The notes: generated by a model from the sequence alone, not told the origin. A stretch of DNA of 64,000 nt from Zoogloea sp041908905 (GCF_041908905.1 NZ_JAYREK010000008.1:1-64000), one strand, 5' to 3'. Shown: positions 16,238 to 24,782, counted from the stretch's first letter. Numbers and translations are program-made.

Positions 16238-17503
16238 ATGATCAAGAAAAAACTTGCTGTAGCCATCTCCGCAGCCCTCTCGCTCGGCGCGGCCGGCATG
16301 GCCCAGGCAGCTGTTTACACCTCCACTGCCGACAACTTCACCGGCAACTTCGTGATCTCCGGTTTCGCGGATGCAAATCCGGGCTCTTTCCAGATCTCGT
16401 TGACCAACGTGCAGGGCGCGCTCGATCTCTACGTCCCGAAGAGCGGGACCGCTTCTGGCCAGCGTATCGGTAACGTCAGCCTCGACATCAGCCCGGCTCC
16501 GGGTGCCGAACTGAATTCCGTTGTGCCCAACTGGACTGCGCTGGGCAACGCCACCTTCGACACGAGCGGCATCACCGGCAACAATTTCAACTACAACTTC
16601 TCCAAGGGCACTTTCACCTCCGACGGCGTTGCCCAGAGCGGCGGCTCCTTCAGCGGCTCGGCCAACGCACTGGACCTCATCCTGGGCAACATGTTCGGCA
16701 CCCTCGGTGCAAACATCGGCACGGGTTCGGTTTCCGTGACCCACACCCTCGCGGCCAACACCTGGACCCTCAACGTCACCGAAACCCCGGTTGGCGGCAC
16801 TGGCTTCGCGGGTCTGTTCACGGCCCTCGACAGCAAGAAATTCGGCGGCAACAGCGACGGCGTGATCAACGGATCGTTCTCCGTGAATGCCTCGGTTGCG
16901 ATCACCACCAACGACGGTGTTCCGACCCCTGGCGGCAACGTGGAAGTCCCTGTCCTGCCCAGCGCGCCGGCCCCCGGCACTCCGGAAGGTACCTTCGTTT
17001 TTGACAACATCCCGGTCGGCAACCAAGTGAACGAAGCTGGCCAGATCATCGGTCTCAACCCGCTCGCACCGCTCTGGATCGACCCGGTCGTCGCCGTGGG
17101 TTACCGCTATGAGCTCGGCGCCAACTCCACCACCAAGTTCGCCACCATCACCGCCCCGAGCCTCGGCACCGTCAATGACGCCAATGGCTACGAGGTCTGG
17201 CTGTTCAACGGCACCCAGTGGACGCTCGCGGGCAACGTGGCTGCAGGCGGCCTCTTCACTTTCCCCGCTGGTGGCGTGACCGCCTTTGAGATCCGCGGCA
17301 TCAACCCGGATCTCGGCCTGGACCCGACCAACGACCTGGCCTTCCCGCTCGGCGTGACCCTTACCTCTGCAGGCTCCATCGACCTGACGATGACGGCCCT
17401 GACCGTCGACACCGGTACCGCCGTGCCGGAACCGACCAGCATGGCCCTGATCGGCCTCGGCCTCGCCGCGATGGCAGGCGTTGCCCGCCGCAAGAAAGCC
17501 TGA
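16238..17503 (+). CDS. PEP-CTERM sorting-domain exported protein
   Basis: 421 residues. Sec signal peptide (MIKKKLAVAISAALSLGAAG, cleavage after AQA), then a Gly/Asn/Thr-rich beta-type body with low Cys content. The C-terminus has VPEPTS, a hydrophobic helix (MALIGLGLAAMAGVA) and RRKKA: the tripartite PEP-CTERM signal recognised by exosortase. Such proteins are anchored or secreted together with exopolysaccharide in floc- and biofilm-forming betaproteobacteria; no exosortase lies in this window. AAAGG precedes the ATG. The body matches no enzyme family I recognise. Confidence 0.92.
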   Translation: MIKKKLAVAISAALSLGAAGMAQAAVYTSTADNFTGNFVISGFADANPGSFQISLTNVQGALDLYVPKSGTASGQRIGNVSLDISPAPGAELNSVVPNWTALGNATFDTSGITGNNFNYNFSKGTFTSDGVAQSGGSFSGSANALDLILGNMFGTLGANIGTGSVSVTHTLAANTWTLNVTETPVGGTGFAGLFTALDSKKFGGNSDGVINGSFSVNASVAITTNDGVPTPGGNVEVPVLPSAPAPGTPEGTFVFDNIPVGNQVNEAGQIIGLNPLAPLWIDPVVAVGYRYELGANSTTKFATITAPSLGTVNDANGYEVWLFNGTQWTLAGNVAAGGLFTFPAGGVTAFEIRGINPDLGLDPTNDLAFPLGVTLTSAGSIDLTMTALTVDTGTAVPEPTSMALIGLGLAAMAGVARRKKA

Positions 17504-17522
17504 GCCTTTCTTTCGCGATAAA

Positions 17523-17546
17523 AAACGGCCGCATCTGCGGCCGTTT
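17523..17546. repeat. Left copy of 24-bp direct repeat; terminator hairpin of the PEP-CTERM gene
   Basis: A 10-bp palindromic stem (AAACGGCCGC/GCGGCCGTTT) around ATCT. The same 24 bp in the same orientation recur at 19240-19263, immediately outside the other end of the insertion element. This fits a target-site duplication of a shared bidirectional terminator. It still serves the plus-strand gene ending at 17503. Confidence 0.85.
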
Positions 17547-17556
17547 CAGACTGCTG

Positions 17557-17585
17557 ACGAACCCCCGGTTTTTCCGGGGGTTCGT
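17557..17585 (+). terminator. Hairpin terminator inside the left end of the IS
   Basis: A perfect 12-bp stem (17557-17568 with 17574-17585) and 5-T loop, followed on the plus strand by GCTTTTT. It should stop read-through from the PEP-CTERM gene entering the element antisense to the transposase. Confidence 0.75.
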
Positions 17586-17601
17586 GCTTTTTGGAGCCCT
17601 C

Positions 17602-19176
17602 TCAGACGACTAGAAACGCTTGGCAGCAGCCCGGGCCAGTGGGGCTCGTTTGGATGAAGAGGATGTGTTGGCTCCGTAGAGCGCCTGTCAGGGCGCGGTA
17701 AAGCCGGAATTTGGGGTTAAAAAGGGCGGCTGCCCGGCGGGTCAGCAGCAGGGCGATCTTCTTCATGTTCTGACAGGCGGCCGAGAGCAGGCACTGGGCT
17801 TGAACCTTGGCCAGTCCGCGAAAGCGGGCGTAGCGATGCCCGTGCAGCTCCTTGGCGTCGGCAAAGCTGCGTTCAATGGTTTCCTTGCGTGGCGCGTAGA
17901 GGCGTTTGCCCAGATCGGTCAGTCGATTGGCGTCGATCTGCTCCTTGAAGGGCTGCCAGAGGTGGCGCGTGAGGAGCTTTTGGTGGTTCTGACTTTGGGT
18001 GCAGCGCGCCCGCTGCGGGCACTGGCGGCATTGCCCGGGGTCCGAGGCGTATTCGCGATAGCCCGCCCGGTTGGTGCCGCGATAGACGATGATCTGACCG
18101 GCGGGGCAGCGGTAGCGGTCGGTCTGCGGATCATAGGCGTACTCGCGTTTGTGGAAGTACCCCTCCCGGTGGCTGGGGCGGCGGTAGCCCATCACCCCAT
18201 ACAGCCCGCGCTCGATGATGCCTTTGCAGACCCACGGGGTGAAGTAGCCGGCATCGAGGCCCACCGCCGCCACCTTCAGATCGAAGCGCGTGCGGGCCCG
18301 GTCCAGGCGCGCGAGGTAGGGCGTGGCGTCATGGACGTTGCCGGGGGTGACGTGGGTGTCGACGATCAGGGCGTGCACGCCGTCGACGGTGCGGTGATCC
18401 AGATAGAAGAAGCCGACCGGTTTCTGGTCGCGCACCATGAAGCCTGAGTCGGGGTCGACCGTGCTGCGCTTGATCTGACGGCTGTCCGCCGCCGCCGCCT
18501 CCGAAGTGGGCTCGGACGGAGCGACCGGCGCGCCGTGCTCGCCTCCGTCCCGATCGGGGCCCGCATCGGACGACCCCGCGGGTGCCGCCTGAACTCGGCG
18601 CAGCGGCCGCTGGCCCGCGGCAGCCCGCTCGGCATCCACGGCGGCGTCCAGTTCGGCCAGATAGGCCGCCGGCGTTTGCTCGACTTCCACCAAATCGTAA
18701 TGGCGCTTGTTGGCGTTTGCCTTCAGGTGCGTGCTGTCGGTATAGAGCACCCGCCCGCCGATCAGCTTGTGTTCGATCGCCTGCTCGACGATGGTGTCGA
18801 AGATGTCCTGCTCGATCCCCGTCCCGGTAAAGCGACGCCGCCGGTTCTGGCTCAGCGTCGAGGCATCGGGCACCTTGTCCGTCAGGCGCAGGCCGAGGAA
18901 CCAGCGGTAGGCCACGTTGACCTCGATCTCACGTACCAGCCGGCGCTCCGAGCGCACCCCGAACAGATAACCGATGAACAGCATCTTGAACAGCACCACC
19001 GGGTCGATCGCCGGGCGGCCGTTGTTCGCGCAGTAGAGCCCTTCGGTCTTCTCGCGGATGAAGTCGAAGCGGAGGTGAGTGTCGATCAGGCGAAGCAGGT
19101 GATCACGCGGAACCAGTTGGTCCAGCGTCACCATCTCCAGTTCGGTCTGAGCGGTAGCGGCGGCAGGCTTGAGCAT
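17602..19176 (-). CDS. IS1182-family transposase
   Basis: 524 residues from the ATG at 19176. The N-terminal DUF772-like domain (LVPRDHLLRLIDTHLRFDF, VLFKMLFIGYLFGVRSER) is followed by a DDE domain: YTDSTHLKANANK (first Asp), GLDAGYF (second Asp) and ETIERSFADAKELHGHRYAR (Glu with the family's surrounding residues). A C-x-C/C-x2-C zinc-like cluster (CRQCPQRARC) precedes the last motif. A Pro/Ala/Asp-rich insertion of about 60 residues (about 185-245) separates the first two acidic motifs, as in other members. Full-length, no frameshift, so probably active. Confidence 0.93.
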   Translation of the reverse strand: MLKPAAATAQTELEMVTLDQLVPRDHLLRLIDTHLRFDFIREKTEGLYCANNGRPAIDPVVLFKMLFIGYLFGVRSERRLVREIEVNVAYRWFLGLRLTDKVPDASTLSQNRRRRFTGTGIEQDIFDTIVEQAIEHKLIGGRVLYTDSTHLKANANKRHYDLVEVEQTPAAYLAELDAAVDAERAAAGQRPLRRVQAAPAGSSDAGPDRDGGEHGAPVAPSEPTSEAAAADSRQIKRSTVDPDSGFMVRDQKPVGFFYLDHRTVDGVHALIVDTHVTPGNVHDATPYLARLDRARTRFDLKVAAVGLDAGYFTPWVCKGIIERGLYGVMGYRRPSHREGYFHKREYAYDPQTDRYRCPAGQIIVYRGTNRAGYREYASDPGQCRQCPQRARCTQSQNHQKLLTRHLWQPFKEQIDANRLTDLGKRLYAPRKETIERSFADAKELHGHRYARFRGLAKVQAQCLLSAACQNMKKIALLLTRRAAALFNPKFRLYRALTGALRSQHILFIQTSPTGPGCCQAFLVV

Positions 19177-19189
19177 GCCGACATTATAA

Positions 19190-19219
19190 AAAAACGAAGC
19201 CCCCGACGGGCGGGGGCTT
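19190..19219 (-). terminator. Hairpin terminator inside the right end of the IS
   Basis: A 9-bp perfect stem AAGCCCCCG/CGGGGGCTT (19197-19205 with 19211-19219), followed on the minus strand by CG and a run of seven T just before the transposase start. It blocks incoming transcription from the 19281-19892 gene into the transposase. Confidence 0.8.
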
Positions 19220-19239
19220 GGGGCTTTGTCAGCAGTCTG

Positions 19240-19263
19240 AAACGGCCGCATCTGCGGCCGTTT
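19240..19263. repeat. Right copy of the 24-bp direct repeat; terminator of the downstream minus-strand gene
   Basis: Identical to 17523-17546 and in the same orientation, abutting the right inverted repeat of the element. It sits 17 bp after the stop of the minus-strand gene at 19281-19892 and can act as its hairpin terminator. Confidence 0.85.
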
Positions 19264-19280
19264 TCACTTTATGGCAACGA

Positions 19281-19892
19281 TCAGTTGCTCAACAGCTTGT
19301 TAAGCGTAGGCTGATCGGGCATACCGGTTGCAGGCAGGTTAGAACGCACCTGGAAGTCTCTGAGCGCATCCTTGAGCGCAGGCGAGAACACTCCATCCTT
19401 GGCAGCACTGTAGAGCTTGGCTTGTGCCAATTTGCGCTGGATCTCCTCGATCACGCCCTTGTAAAGGGGAAATCCGCCCTTGTCCGTCTGGATCATGATC
19501 AGCTCAGACTTGGCTTGAAGCCGATTGGGCTTCAAAACCCCCAGCATGCTGTTGACGGCCACAATGAAAGGCTGCTTGGGATTCTTGTTGCAGTACTGCC
19601 CCAGCGCCGCAAGCAGCAACTCTGTCGTCTGCCATGGCGTGATGTCGTAGGTGTCCTTGGCGTACTGGTTGGTCGCGCTGACGTAGCCTTCCAACCATCC
19701 AGCAAACAAAAAGTAGTCGGTGTTGCGCTTGGTGGCAGCTGCGTTGAACGCCTCGCAGGTACGCCCACCGCCTCCGTCGATCGCAAAATCACCTTTGGCG
19801 TCTACGGCCAGCGCCTGGGTGGTGAAGCCGGCAACCAGCAGGAACGCCCCCAACAACTTGAATCGACCCGCAGGAAACGTGGTGGTTTTCAA
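19281..19892 (-). CDS. Exported protein with C-terminal peptidoglycan-binding-like domain
   Basis: 203 residues. Signal peptide about 1-30 (FKLLGAFLLVAGFTTQALA). The middle has two Cys (GRTCEAF and QYCNKNP) and GWLEGYVSA, resembling Rap1a/HdeA-type small periplasmic domains. The last 60 residues (SAAKDGVFSPALKDALRDFQ...LPATGMPDQPTLNKLL) match the PG_binding_1 repeat pattern. Function unknown; a periplasmic wall-associated role is inferred. It was convergent with the PEP-CTERM gene before the IS inserted. Confidence 0.75.
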   Translation of the reverse strand: MKTTTFPAGRFKLLGAFLLVAGFTTQALAVDAKGDFAIDGGGGRTCEAFNAAATKRNTDYFLFAGWLEGYVSATNQYAKDTYDITPWQTTELLLAALGQYCNKNPKQPFIVAVNSMLGVLKPNRLQAKSELIMIQTDKGGFPLYKGVIEEIQRKLAQAKLYSAAKDGVFSPALKDALRDFQVRSNLPATGMPDQPTLNKLLSN

Positions 19893-20008
19893 TTGCGCAA
19901 CCTTCCCTTCTTGATGAATTCATAAGCGAATTCGAGTTTAGCGCAGTCGGGATGGGCACACCTGGCTACGCTCCCCGAATCGTGGAATATCAAACGGCAG
20001 GCCGCTCC

Positions 20009-21418
20009 TCAACCAACGACCTTACCGGGGTTCATCAGGCCCCGCGGGTCGAAGGCCTGCTTGATGCAGCGCATCAGGTCGATTTCGACTGCCGGCTTGT
20101 AGTCGGGCAGCAGCTCGCGCTTGAGCTGGCCGATGCCGTGCTCGGCCGAAATCGAGCCGCCCCGCGCCTTCACCGCGTCGTAGACGATGCGGTTGACCTC
20201 TTCGGTGCGGGCGATGAAGGCATCGTTTTCGCCATTCAGCGGGCGAGACAGGTTGTAGTGCAGATTGCCGTCGCCCAGGTGACCAAAGCACACGATGCGC
20301 AGGCCGGGGTAGGCGGCGGCCAGGGCTGCGCCAGCTGCCTCCAGGAAGTCGGGGATCGCGCTGACCGGCACCGAGATGTCGTGCTTGATGCTCACCCCGT
20401 CGCGCTTCTGGGCCTCCGAGATATTCTCGCGGAGCTGCCAGAGGGCCTGCGCCTGGCTGTCGCTGGAGGCGATGGCGCCGTCGGTCACACGGCCCTCGGC
20501 GATGGTGGCGGCGAGTTCGGTTTCGAGCAGGCCGGCCAGGGCGTCGCCGGCAACGGTATCGCTGAGTTCGAGCAGCACATACCAGGGGCTGGGCTGGCCG
20601 AGGGGGTCGCGGGTGCCGGGGATGTGCTGGAACACCAGATCGAGGGACACCCGGCTGATCAGCTCGAAGGCGGTCACCCGGTCGCCGACGGCGGCGCGCA
20701 GGCGCCCCAGGAGCTGGACCGCAGCGGCCGGTGAGGCCACCGCCAGCCAGGCGGTGACGACCGCCCGTGGGCGGGCAAAAAGTTTGAGGGTGGCGGCGGT
20801 GACGATGCCGAGGGTGCCCTCGGCGCCGATGAAGAGCTGCTTCAGATCGTAGCCGGTGTTGTCCTTGCGCAGCGCGCGCAGGCCGTCCCACACCTGCCCA
20901 TCGGGGAGGACGACCTCGAGGCCCAGCACGAGTTCGCGGGTGTTGCCGTAGCGCAGCACCTGAACGCCGCCGGCGTTGGTGGAGATCACGCCGCCGACTT
21001 CACACGAGCCTTCGCTGGCCAGCGACAACGGAAAGAAGCGGTCCGCGTCGAGGGCGGCCTGCTGCACGAGGGCCAGCGGCACGCCGGCCTCGGCGCACAG
21101 GGCGTTGTTGGCGGCGTCCACGTGGCGGATGCGCCGCAGCCGCGAGAGGTTGAGCACCACGGAGGCGCCGTCGGCGAGCGGCGTCGCCCCGCCGCACAGG
21201 CCGGTGTTGCCACCCTGGGGCACCATCGCGCAGCCCGCCGCGGCGCAGGCCCGCACGACGGCGGCGACCTGGGCGGTATCCGCCGGCAGCACCACAGCCC
21301 TCGCCCGGCCGGTGTAGCGCCCGCGCCAGTCGGTGAGATAGGGCGCCATGTCAGCGTCGGCCGTGAGGCAATGGGGCGCACCGACGATGCTGCGCAGGGT
21401 GTCGACGAGGACGGACAT
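20009..21418 (-). CDS. FAD-binding oxidoreductase (GlcD/D-2-hydroxyacid dehydrogenase type)
   Basis: 469 residues, typical length. N-terminal PCMH FAD domain with VVLPADTAQVAAVVRAC and VPQGGNTGLCGG; C-terminal FAD-oxidase C domain ending ISAEHGIGQLKRE and DPRGLMNPGKVV, the hallmark of D-lactate/D-2-hydroxyglutarate/glycolate dehydrogenase subunits. It would oxidise a D-2-hydroxyacid and pass electrons to a quinone, flavoprotein or cytochrome. No glcE/glcF neighbours, which favours a stand-alone D-2-hydroxyglutarate or D-lactate dehydrogenase; the substrate is not determined. Confidence 0.9.
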   Translation of the reverse strand: MSVLVDTLRSIVGAPHCLTADADMAPYLTDWRGRYTGRARAVVLPADTAQVAAVVRACAAAGCAMVPQGGNTGLCGGATPLADGASVVLNLSRLRRIRHVDAANNALCAEAGVPLALVQQAALDADRFFPLSLASEGSCEVGGVISTNAGGVQVLRYGNTRELVLGLEVVLPDGQVWDGLRALRKDNTGYDLKQLFIGAEGTLGIVTAATLKLFARPRAVVTAWLAVASPAAAVQLLGRLRAAVGDRVTAFELISRVSLDLVFQHIPGTRDPLGQPSPWYVLLELSDTVAGDALAGLLETELAATIAEGRVTDGAIASSDSQAQALWQLRENISEAQKRDGVSIKHDISVPVSAIPDFLEAAGAALAAAYPGLRIVCFGHLGDGNLHYNLSRPLNGENDAFIARTEEVNRIVYDAVKARGGSISAEHGIGQLKRELLPDYKPAVEIDLMRCIKQAFDPRGLMNPGKVVG

Positions 21419-21577
21419 GGGCGGGCTCCGGAGGAAAGGCGGGATGAACGGGATAGGCGGGATTATTGCACTCGCGCATCCGGTGGGGCGGTCACGGTGA
21501 GAGGGCCAGCGTGGGGTTGCGCTGTGGCAGCCCGACCTGCGGCCGCGGCGATAGGCCGTTGGGCGGGATGCGCGGGC

Positions 21578-21669
21578 TGTCGGGTGACGCTGCGCTGACC
21601 CGACCTACGGAACTGGGGATGGCGGGGAGGCTGTAGGTCGGGTTAGCCCGCAGGGCGTAACCCGACACC
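21578..21669. repeat. Two REP-like imperfect palindromes
   Basis: 21578-21610 and 21631-21669 are related imperfect palindromes built on TAGGTCGGGT and ACCCGAC(C/A) arms with a GC-rich centre, in opposite orientations, in the 269-bp gap upstream of the FAD oxidase gene. The type (TAGGTCGGGTTAGC...GTAACCCGAC) is a common intergenic palindrome in proteobacterial genomes. Nothing else is seen in this gap. Confidence 0.65.
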
Positions 21670-21687
21670 GAACTGCAGGCGCAGGGT

Positions 21688-22605
21688 TCAGCGCCCCAGG
21701 GCGCGGCGGATGGCGGGCAGCGCGAGTTCGACGGCAGCTTCGCCTTCGGCGATGGCCTCGGCGCCGCGGTTGTAGTCCATCAGCCCGAGCTGGGCGAGGC
21801 GCGGGGAGATGAGCACGTCAGCGGGCTCGCCGGCGAGGCGGCTGCGGGCGATGCGCACCGACATGATGGCGATGCTGCTCTGCATCACGGTGAGCATGGA
21901 GGGCAGGCTCTCGGCCTCGGCGGGCTCGCCGGCGGCGTCCGGCGCCCCACCCCGCCCGAAGCGGGACAGCAGCTTGCGGTGCCAGGCGACGGGGGCGTCG
22001 ACCGGCGGTTCGGCCTTGCCGTCCTTGTGGTGATTGCGCCAGGCGGCACCGACCACGTCGGAGTTGAGGTCCACGGCGATGACGATGTCGGCCCCCATCG
22101 CCCGGGCCAGGGACACCGGCACCGGATTGACGAGGGCTCCATCGACCAGCAGGCGGCCGTCGTACCAGGTGGGCGCGAGCAGGCCGGGCAACGCGATGGA
22201 GGCGCGCACGGCGGTGGATACGCTGCCTTCGCGCAGCCACACCTCGTGGCCGCTCTGCAGATCGGTGGCGACACAGCCGAAGGTGTGCAGCAGGGCGGTG
22301 AAGTCGCGGTCGACGAAGTTGCGCTCGAAGAAGCCGATGAGTTTGTCGCCTTTGATGAGGCCGCCGCGCAGGCCCATGTCCATCAGGCCGACCACGTCCT
22401 GCCAGCCGAGGGTCTCGACCCAGCCGCCGAGCTTTTCGAGGTCACCGGCGGCGGCCACGGCGCCGACGAAGGCACCGATGGAGCAGCCGCTGATGATCTG
22501 CGGCTCGATGCCCTCCCGCGCCAGCGCCCGCAACACGCCCACATGGGCCCACCCGCGGGCGGAGCCGCTGCCGAGGGCGATGCCGATGCGGGGGGTGCGT
22601 TTCAT
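21688..22605 (-). CDS. Patatin-like phospholipase family protein (RssA-like)
   Basis: 305 residues. Oxyanion hole GSGSARGWAHVGV (about 12-24), nucleophile elbow GCSIGAF (GxSxG, about 40-46), and catalytic Asp in VDGALVNPVPV (DGA, about 152). No signal peptide, so cytoplasmic. The family hydrolyses acyl esters of lipids; the E. coli relative RssA has no clear physiological role. Transcribed in the same direction as rimO upstream, with a 75-bp gap. Confidence 0.9.
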   Translation of the reverse strand: MKRTPRIGIALGSGSARGWAHVGVLRALAREGIEPQIISGCSIGAFVGAVAAAGDLEKLGGWVETLGWQDVVGLMDMGLRGGLIKGDKLIGFFERNFVDRDFTALLHTFGCVATDLQSGHEVWLREGSVSTAVRASIALPGLLAPTWYDGRLLVDGALVNPVPVSLARAMGADIVIAVDLNSDVVGAAWRNHHKDGKAEPPVDAPVAWHRKLLSRFGRGGAPDAAGEPAEAESLPSMLTVMQSSIAIMSVRIARSRLAGEPADVLISPRLAQLGLMDYNRGAEAIAEGEAAVELALPAIRRALGR

Positions 22606-22680
22606 GAGGCTTGCGGAAAGTGGCGCCGGGCCGGCGGGAGTCGGCGACGGGAGCCGCTCAGGCCCCCTGCCCTCCCCCGC

Positions 22681-24009
22681 TTACAGCGGCTCGGCGTAGA
22701 GGTCGTGGACGTCGCAGTCGGTGATGCGGACGCGGGCGAACTCGCCGGGCTCGAGGTGTTCGCCGGCGGGGATGACCACGAGGCCGTCGATCTCGGGGGC
22801 GTCGCCCGGCGAGCGCGCCAGGGCGCCCTCTTCGTCCACCTCGTCGACCAGCACGGTCATTTCGCGACCGATGAAGCGCTCGAGGCGCTCGGTGGAGATG
22901 TCCTCCTGGAACTCCATGAGCTGGATGCGACGCTCTTCGCGGATCTCCTCGGGCACGGCGCCGGGGAGCTCGTTGGCGGCGGCGCCTTCGACCGGCGAGT
23001 AGGCGAAGGCGCCGACGCGGTCGAGCTTGGCCTCTTCGAGGAACTGCAGGAGCTCTTCGAAGTCGGCGTCGGTCTCGCCGGGAAAGCCGGTGATGAAGGT
23101 CGAGCGGATGGTGAGGTCGGGGCAGATCTCGCGCCAGCGGCGGATGCGCTCGAGGTTGTTCTCGGAGCTGGCCGGGCGCTTCATGGCCTTGAGGATGCGC
23201 GGGCTGGCGTGCTGGAAGGGCACGTCGAGATAGGGCAGGATCTTGCCTTCGGCCATCAGCGGGATGATGTCATCGACGCTGGGGTAAGGGTACACATAGT
23301 GCAGGCGCACCCACACGTCGAGCTCGCCGAGGGCCTTGCACAGGTCGTAGAGCTTGGTGCGCAGCGGGCGGCCGCCCCAGAAGCCGGTGCGGTATTTGGT
23401 GTCGACGCCGTAGGCCGAGGTGTCCTGGGAGACCACCAGCAGCTCCTTGACGCCGGCATCGACGAGGTTCTCGGCCTCGCGCATCACGTCGCCGATCGGG
23501 CGGCTGACGAGGTCGCCACGCAGGGACGGGATGATGCAGAAGGTGCAGCGGTGGTTGCAGCCTTCGGAGATCTTGAGGTAGGCGTAGTGGTTGGGCGTGA
23601 GCTTGATGCCCTGGGGCGGCAGCAGGTCGATGAAGGGGTCGTGGGGTTTGGGCAGGTGCTTGTGCACCTCCTGCATGACCTGCTCGGTGGCGTGGGGACC
23701 GGTGACCGCGAGCACCTGCGGGTGGGCCGCCATGACCACGTCGTCCTTGGCGCCGAGGCAGCCCGTGACGATGACCTTGCCGTTTTCGGCGAGGGCCTCG
23801 CCGATGGCGTCGAGGGACTCTTCGACGGCGGCGTCGATGAAGCCGCAGGTGTTGATCACCACCAGGTCGGAGCCCTCGTAGGACGGGGAGATCTCATAGC
23901 CCTCGGCGCGCAGTCGGGTGAGGATGTGTTCGGAGTCCACAAGCGCCTTGGGGCATCCGAGGCTGACGAAGCCGACTTTCGGAGCGGCCGCGGGTTTGGA
24001 TTGGGTCAT
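22681..24009 (-). CDS. rimO: Ribosomal protein S12 methylthiotransferase
   Basis: 442 residues, full family length. N-terminal UPF0004 domain (FVSLGCPKALVDSE), radical-SAM motif CNHRCTFC (C-x3-C-x2-C) near residue 150, and a C-terminal TRAM domain. It adds a methylthio group to an aspartate of ribosomal protein S12. SLGCPKALVDSE and GCLGAKDD separate it from MiaB. It follows phaR after 57 bp, possibly co-transcribed; the hairpin in that gap lacks a T-run on this strand. Confidence 0.96.
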   Translation of the reverse strand: MTQSKPAAAPKVGFVSLGCPKALVDSEHILTRLRAEGYEISPSYEGSDLVVINTCGFIDAAVEESLDAIGEALAENGKVIVTGCLGAKDDVVMAAHPQVLAVTGPHATEQVMQEVHKHLPKPHDPFIDLLPPQGIKLTPNHYAYLKISEGCNHRCTFCIIPSLRGDLVSRPIGDVMREAENLVDAGVKELLVVSQDTSAYGVDTKYRTGFWGGRPLRTKLYDLCKALGELDVWVRLHYVYPYPSVDDIIPLMAEGKILPYLDVPFQHASPRILKAMKRPASSENNLERIRRWREICPDLTIRSTFITGFPGETDADFEELLQFLEEAKLDRVGAFAYSPVEGAAANELPGAVPEEIREERRIQLMEFQEDISTERLERFIGREMTVLVDEVDEEGALARSPGDAPEIDGLVVIPAGEHLEPGEFARVRITDCDVHDLYAEPL

Positions 24010-24066
24010 GCGTGAAAAACCTGAAGGGTAGAAAGCACAAGGGCCGCGACGATCGCGGCCCGGTTT

Positions 24067-24669
24067 TTATTTGGCAGGGCTGTCGGGCTCGGCCGGCGGC
24101 GTGTCCGGATCGAGCTTTTCGGGGGAGAAGCCCGCGGGGAAGGCCGGGAACTGGAAGCCGGAGAAGAGGTTGCGCGTCTGGCTGTCGAGCTGCTCCTGCA
24201 TCTGCGCGTACATCTTCTTGCTCTGCTCCATGTAGGCCCCCATCATGCTCTGCATGGCAGGCCCCTGGAAGTTGAGGAACTGGGCCCACAGGTCCTGGCT
24301 GACGGTGGCGTTCTCGCCATACACCGAGCGGACCTGATCCTGAAGCTTGGCCTGCATGTCGGTGAAGGCCTTGATGTTGCTTTCGAGGTACTTGCCCATC
24401 ATCCCCTGCATGGCGTTGCCGTAGAAGCGGATCATCTGGGACAGCAGGTCGCTGGTGAACATCGGAGCGCCGCCAGCCTCTTCTTCGAGGATGATCTGCA
24501 GCAGGATGTTGCGGGTGAGGTCTTCGCCGGACTTGGCGTCGACGACCTGGAAACTGCCGTGCTCGAGCACGAGCTCCTTCACGTCGGCGAGCGTGATGTA
24601 GGAGCTGGTCTGCGTGTCGTAGAGGCGGCGGTTAGGGTATTTCTTGATCAGGCGAATTTGATCGGCCAT
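24067..24669 (-). CDS. phaR: PHA synthesis repressor PhaR
   Basis: 200 residues. N-terminal PHB_acc_N DNA-binding domain (IRLIKKYPNRRLYDTQTSSYITLADV), then two PHB_acc domains (SQMIRFYGNAMQGMMGKYLE and FLNFQGPAMQSMMGAYME). It binds phasin and its own promoter and also PHA granules, releasing repression when polymer accumulates. A TGCACTGC-containing element lies about 50 bp upstream of its start and a related palindrome upstream of the phasin gene, consistent with autoregulation. It lies downstream of the phaB copies beyond a terminator, so it has its own promoter. Confidence 0.95.
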   Translation of the reverse strand: MADQIRLIKKYPNRRLYDTQTSSYITLADVKELVLEHGSFQVVDAKSGEDLTRNILLQIILEEEAGGAPMFTSDLLSQMIRFYGNAMQGMMGKYLESNIKAFTDMQAKLQDQVRSVYGENATVSQDLWAQFLNFQGPAMQSMMGAYMEQSKKMYAQMQEQLDSQTRNLFSGFQFPAFPAGFSPEKLDPDTPPAEPDSPAK

Positions 24670-24717
24670 TTTTTGATATCTCCTCGGTGGCGATAGACTC
24701 GCCCACCGGGATTATAC

Positions 24718-24729
24718 TGCACTGCGCAA
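24718..24729. promoter_or_regulatory. Candidate PhaR operator upstream of phaR
   Basis: TGCACTGCGCAA, an imperfect dyad with the core TGCACTGC also found upstream of phaB (25539) and, on the other strand, upstream of the phasin gene (40447). The shared core before three PHA genes supports a common regulator; PhaR is inferred. Confidence 0.5.
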
Positions 24730-24730
24730 T

Positions 24731-24756
24731 AAAAAACCCCGCCCAAGGGCGGGGTT
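24731..24756 (-). terminator. Terminator after the phaB pair
   Basis: A 10-bp stem (24735-24744 with 24747-24756) followed on the minus strand by a T-run. It closes the phaC-phaB-phaB unit before phaR. Confidence 0.88.
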
Positions 24757-24782
24757 GCGTGCAATGCGTCGCGCGCAGGCGA

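Larger units (their letters stand above)
17547..19239 (-). mobile_element. IS1182-family insertion sequence, 1693 bp, inserted in a terminator
   Basis: Terminal inverted repeats start CAGACTGCTGAC at both ends (17547 onward; reverse complement ending at 19239), with similarity continuing as (G/A)AA and C-runs. One transposase gene lies inside. Each end carries its own terminator-like hairpin (17557-17585 and 19197-19219). The element is flanked by a perfect 24-bp direct repeat. The IS1182 family is known for single-ORF elements of about this size, variable-length target duplications and insertion near stem-loops. It appears intact. Confidence 0.88.

Noticed and set aside
21979..24015. 678-codon plus-strand frame opposite rimO and the patatin gene
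   Set aside because: It spans two well-supported genes on the other strand and has low-complexity translation; a GC-driven shadow frame.
24041..24068. Terminator for phaR
   Set aside because: The 9-bp stem is good but the T-run follows on the plus strand, where no gene ends; on the phaR strand there is no T-run.
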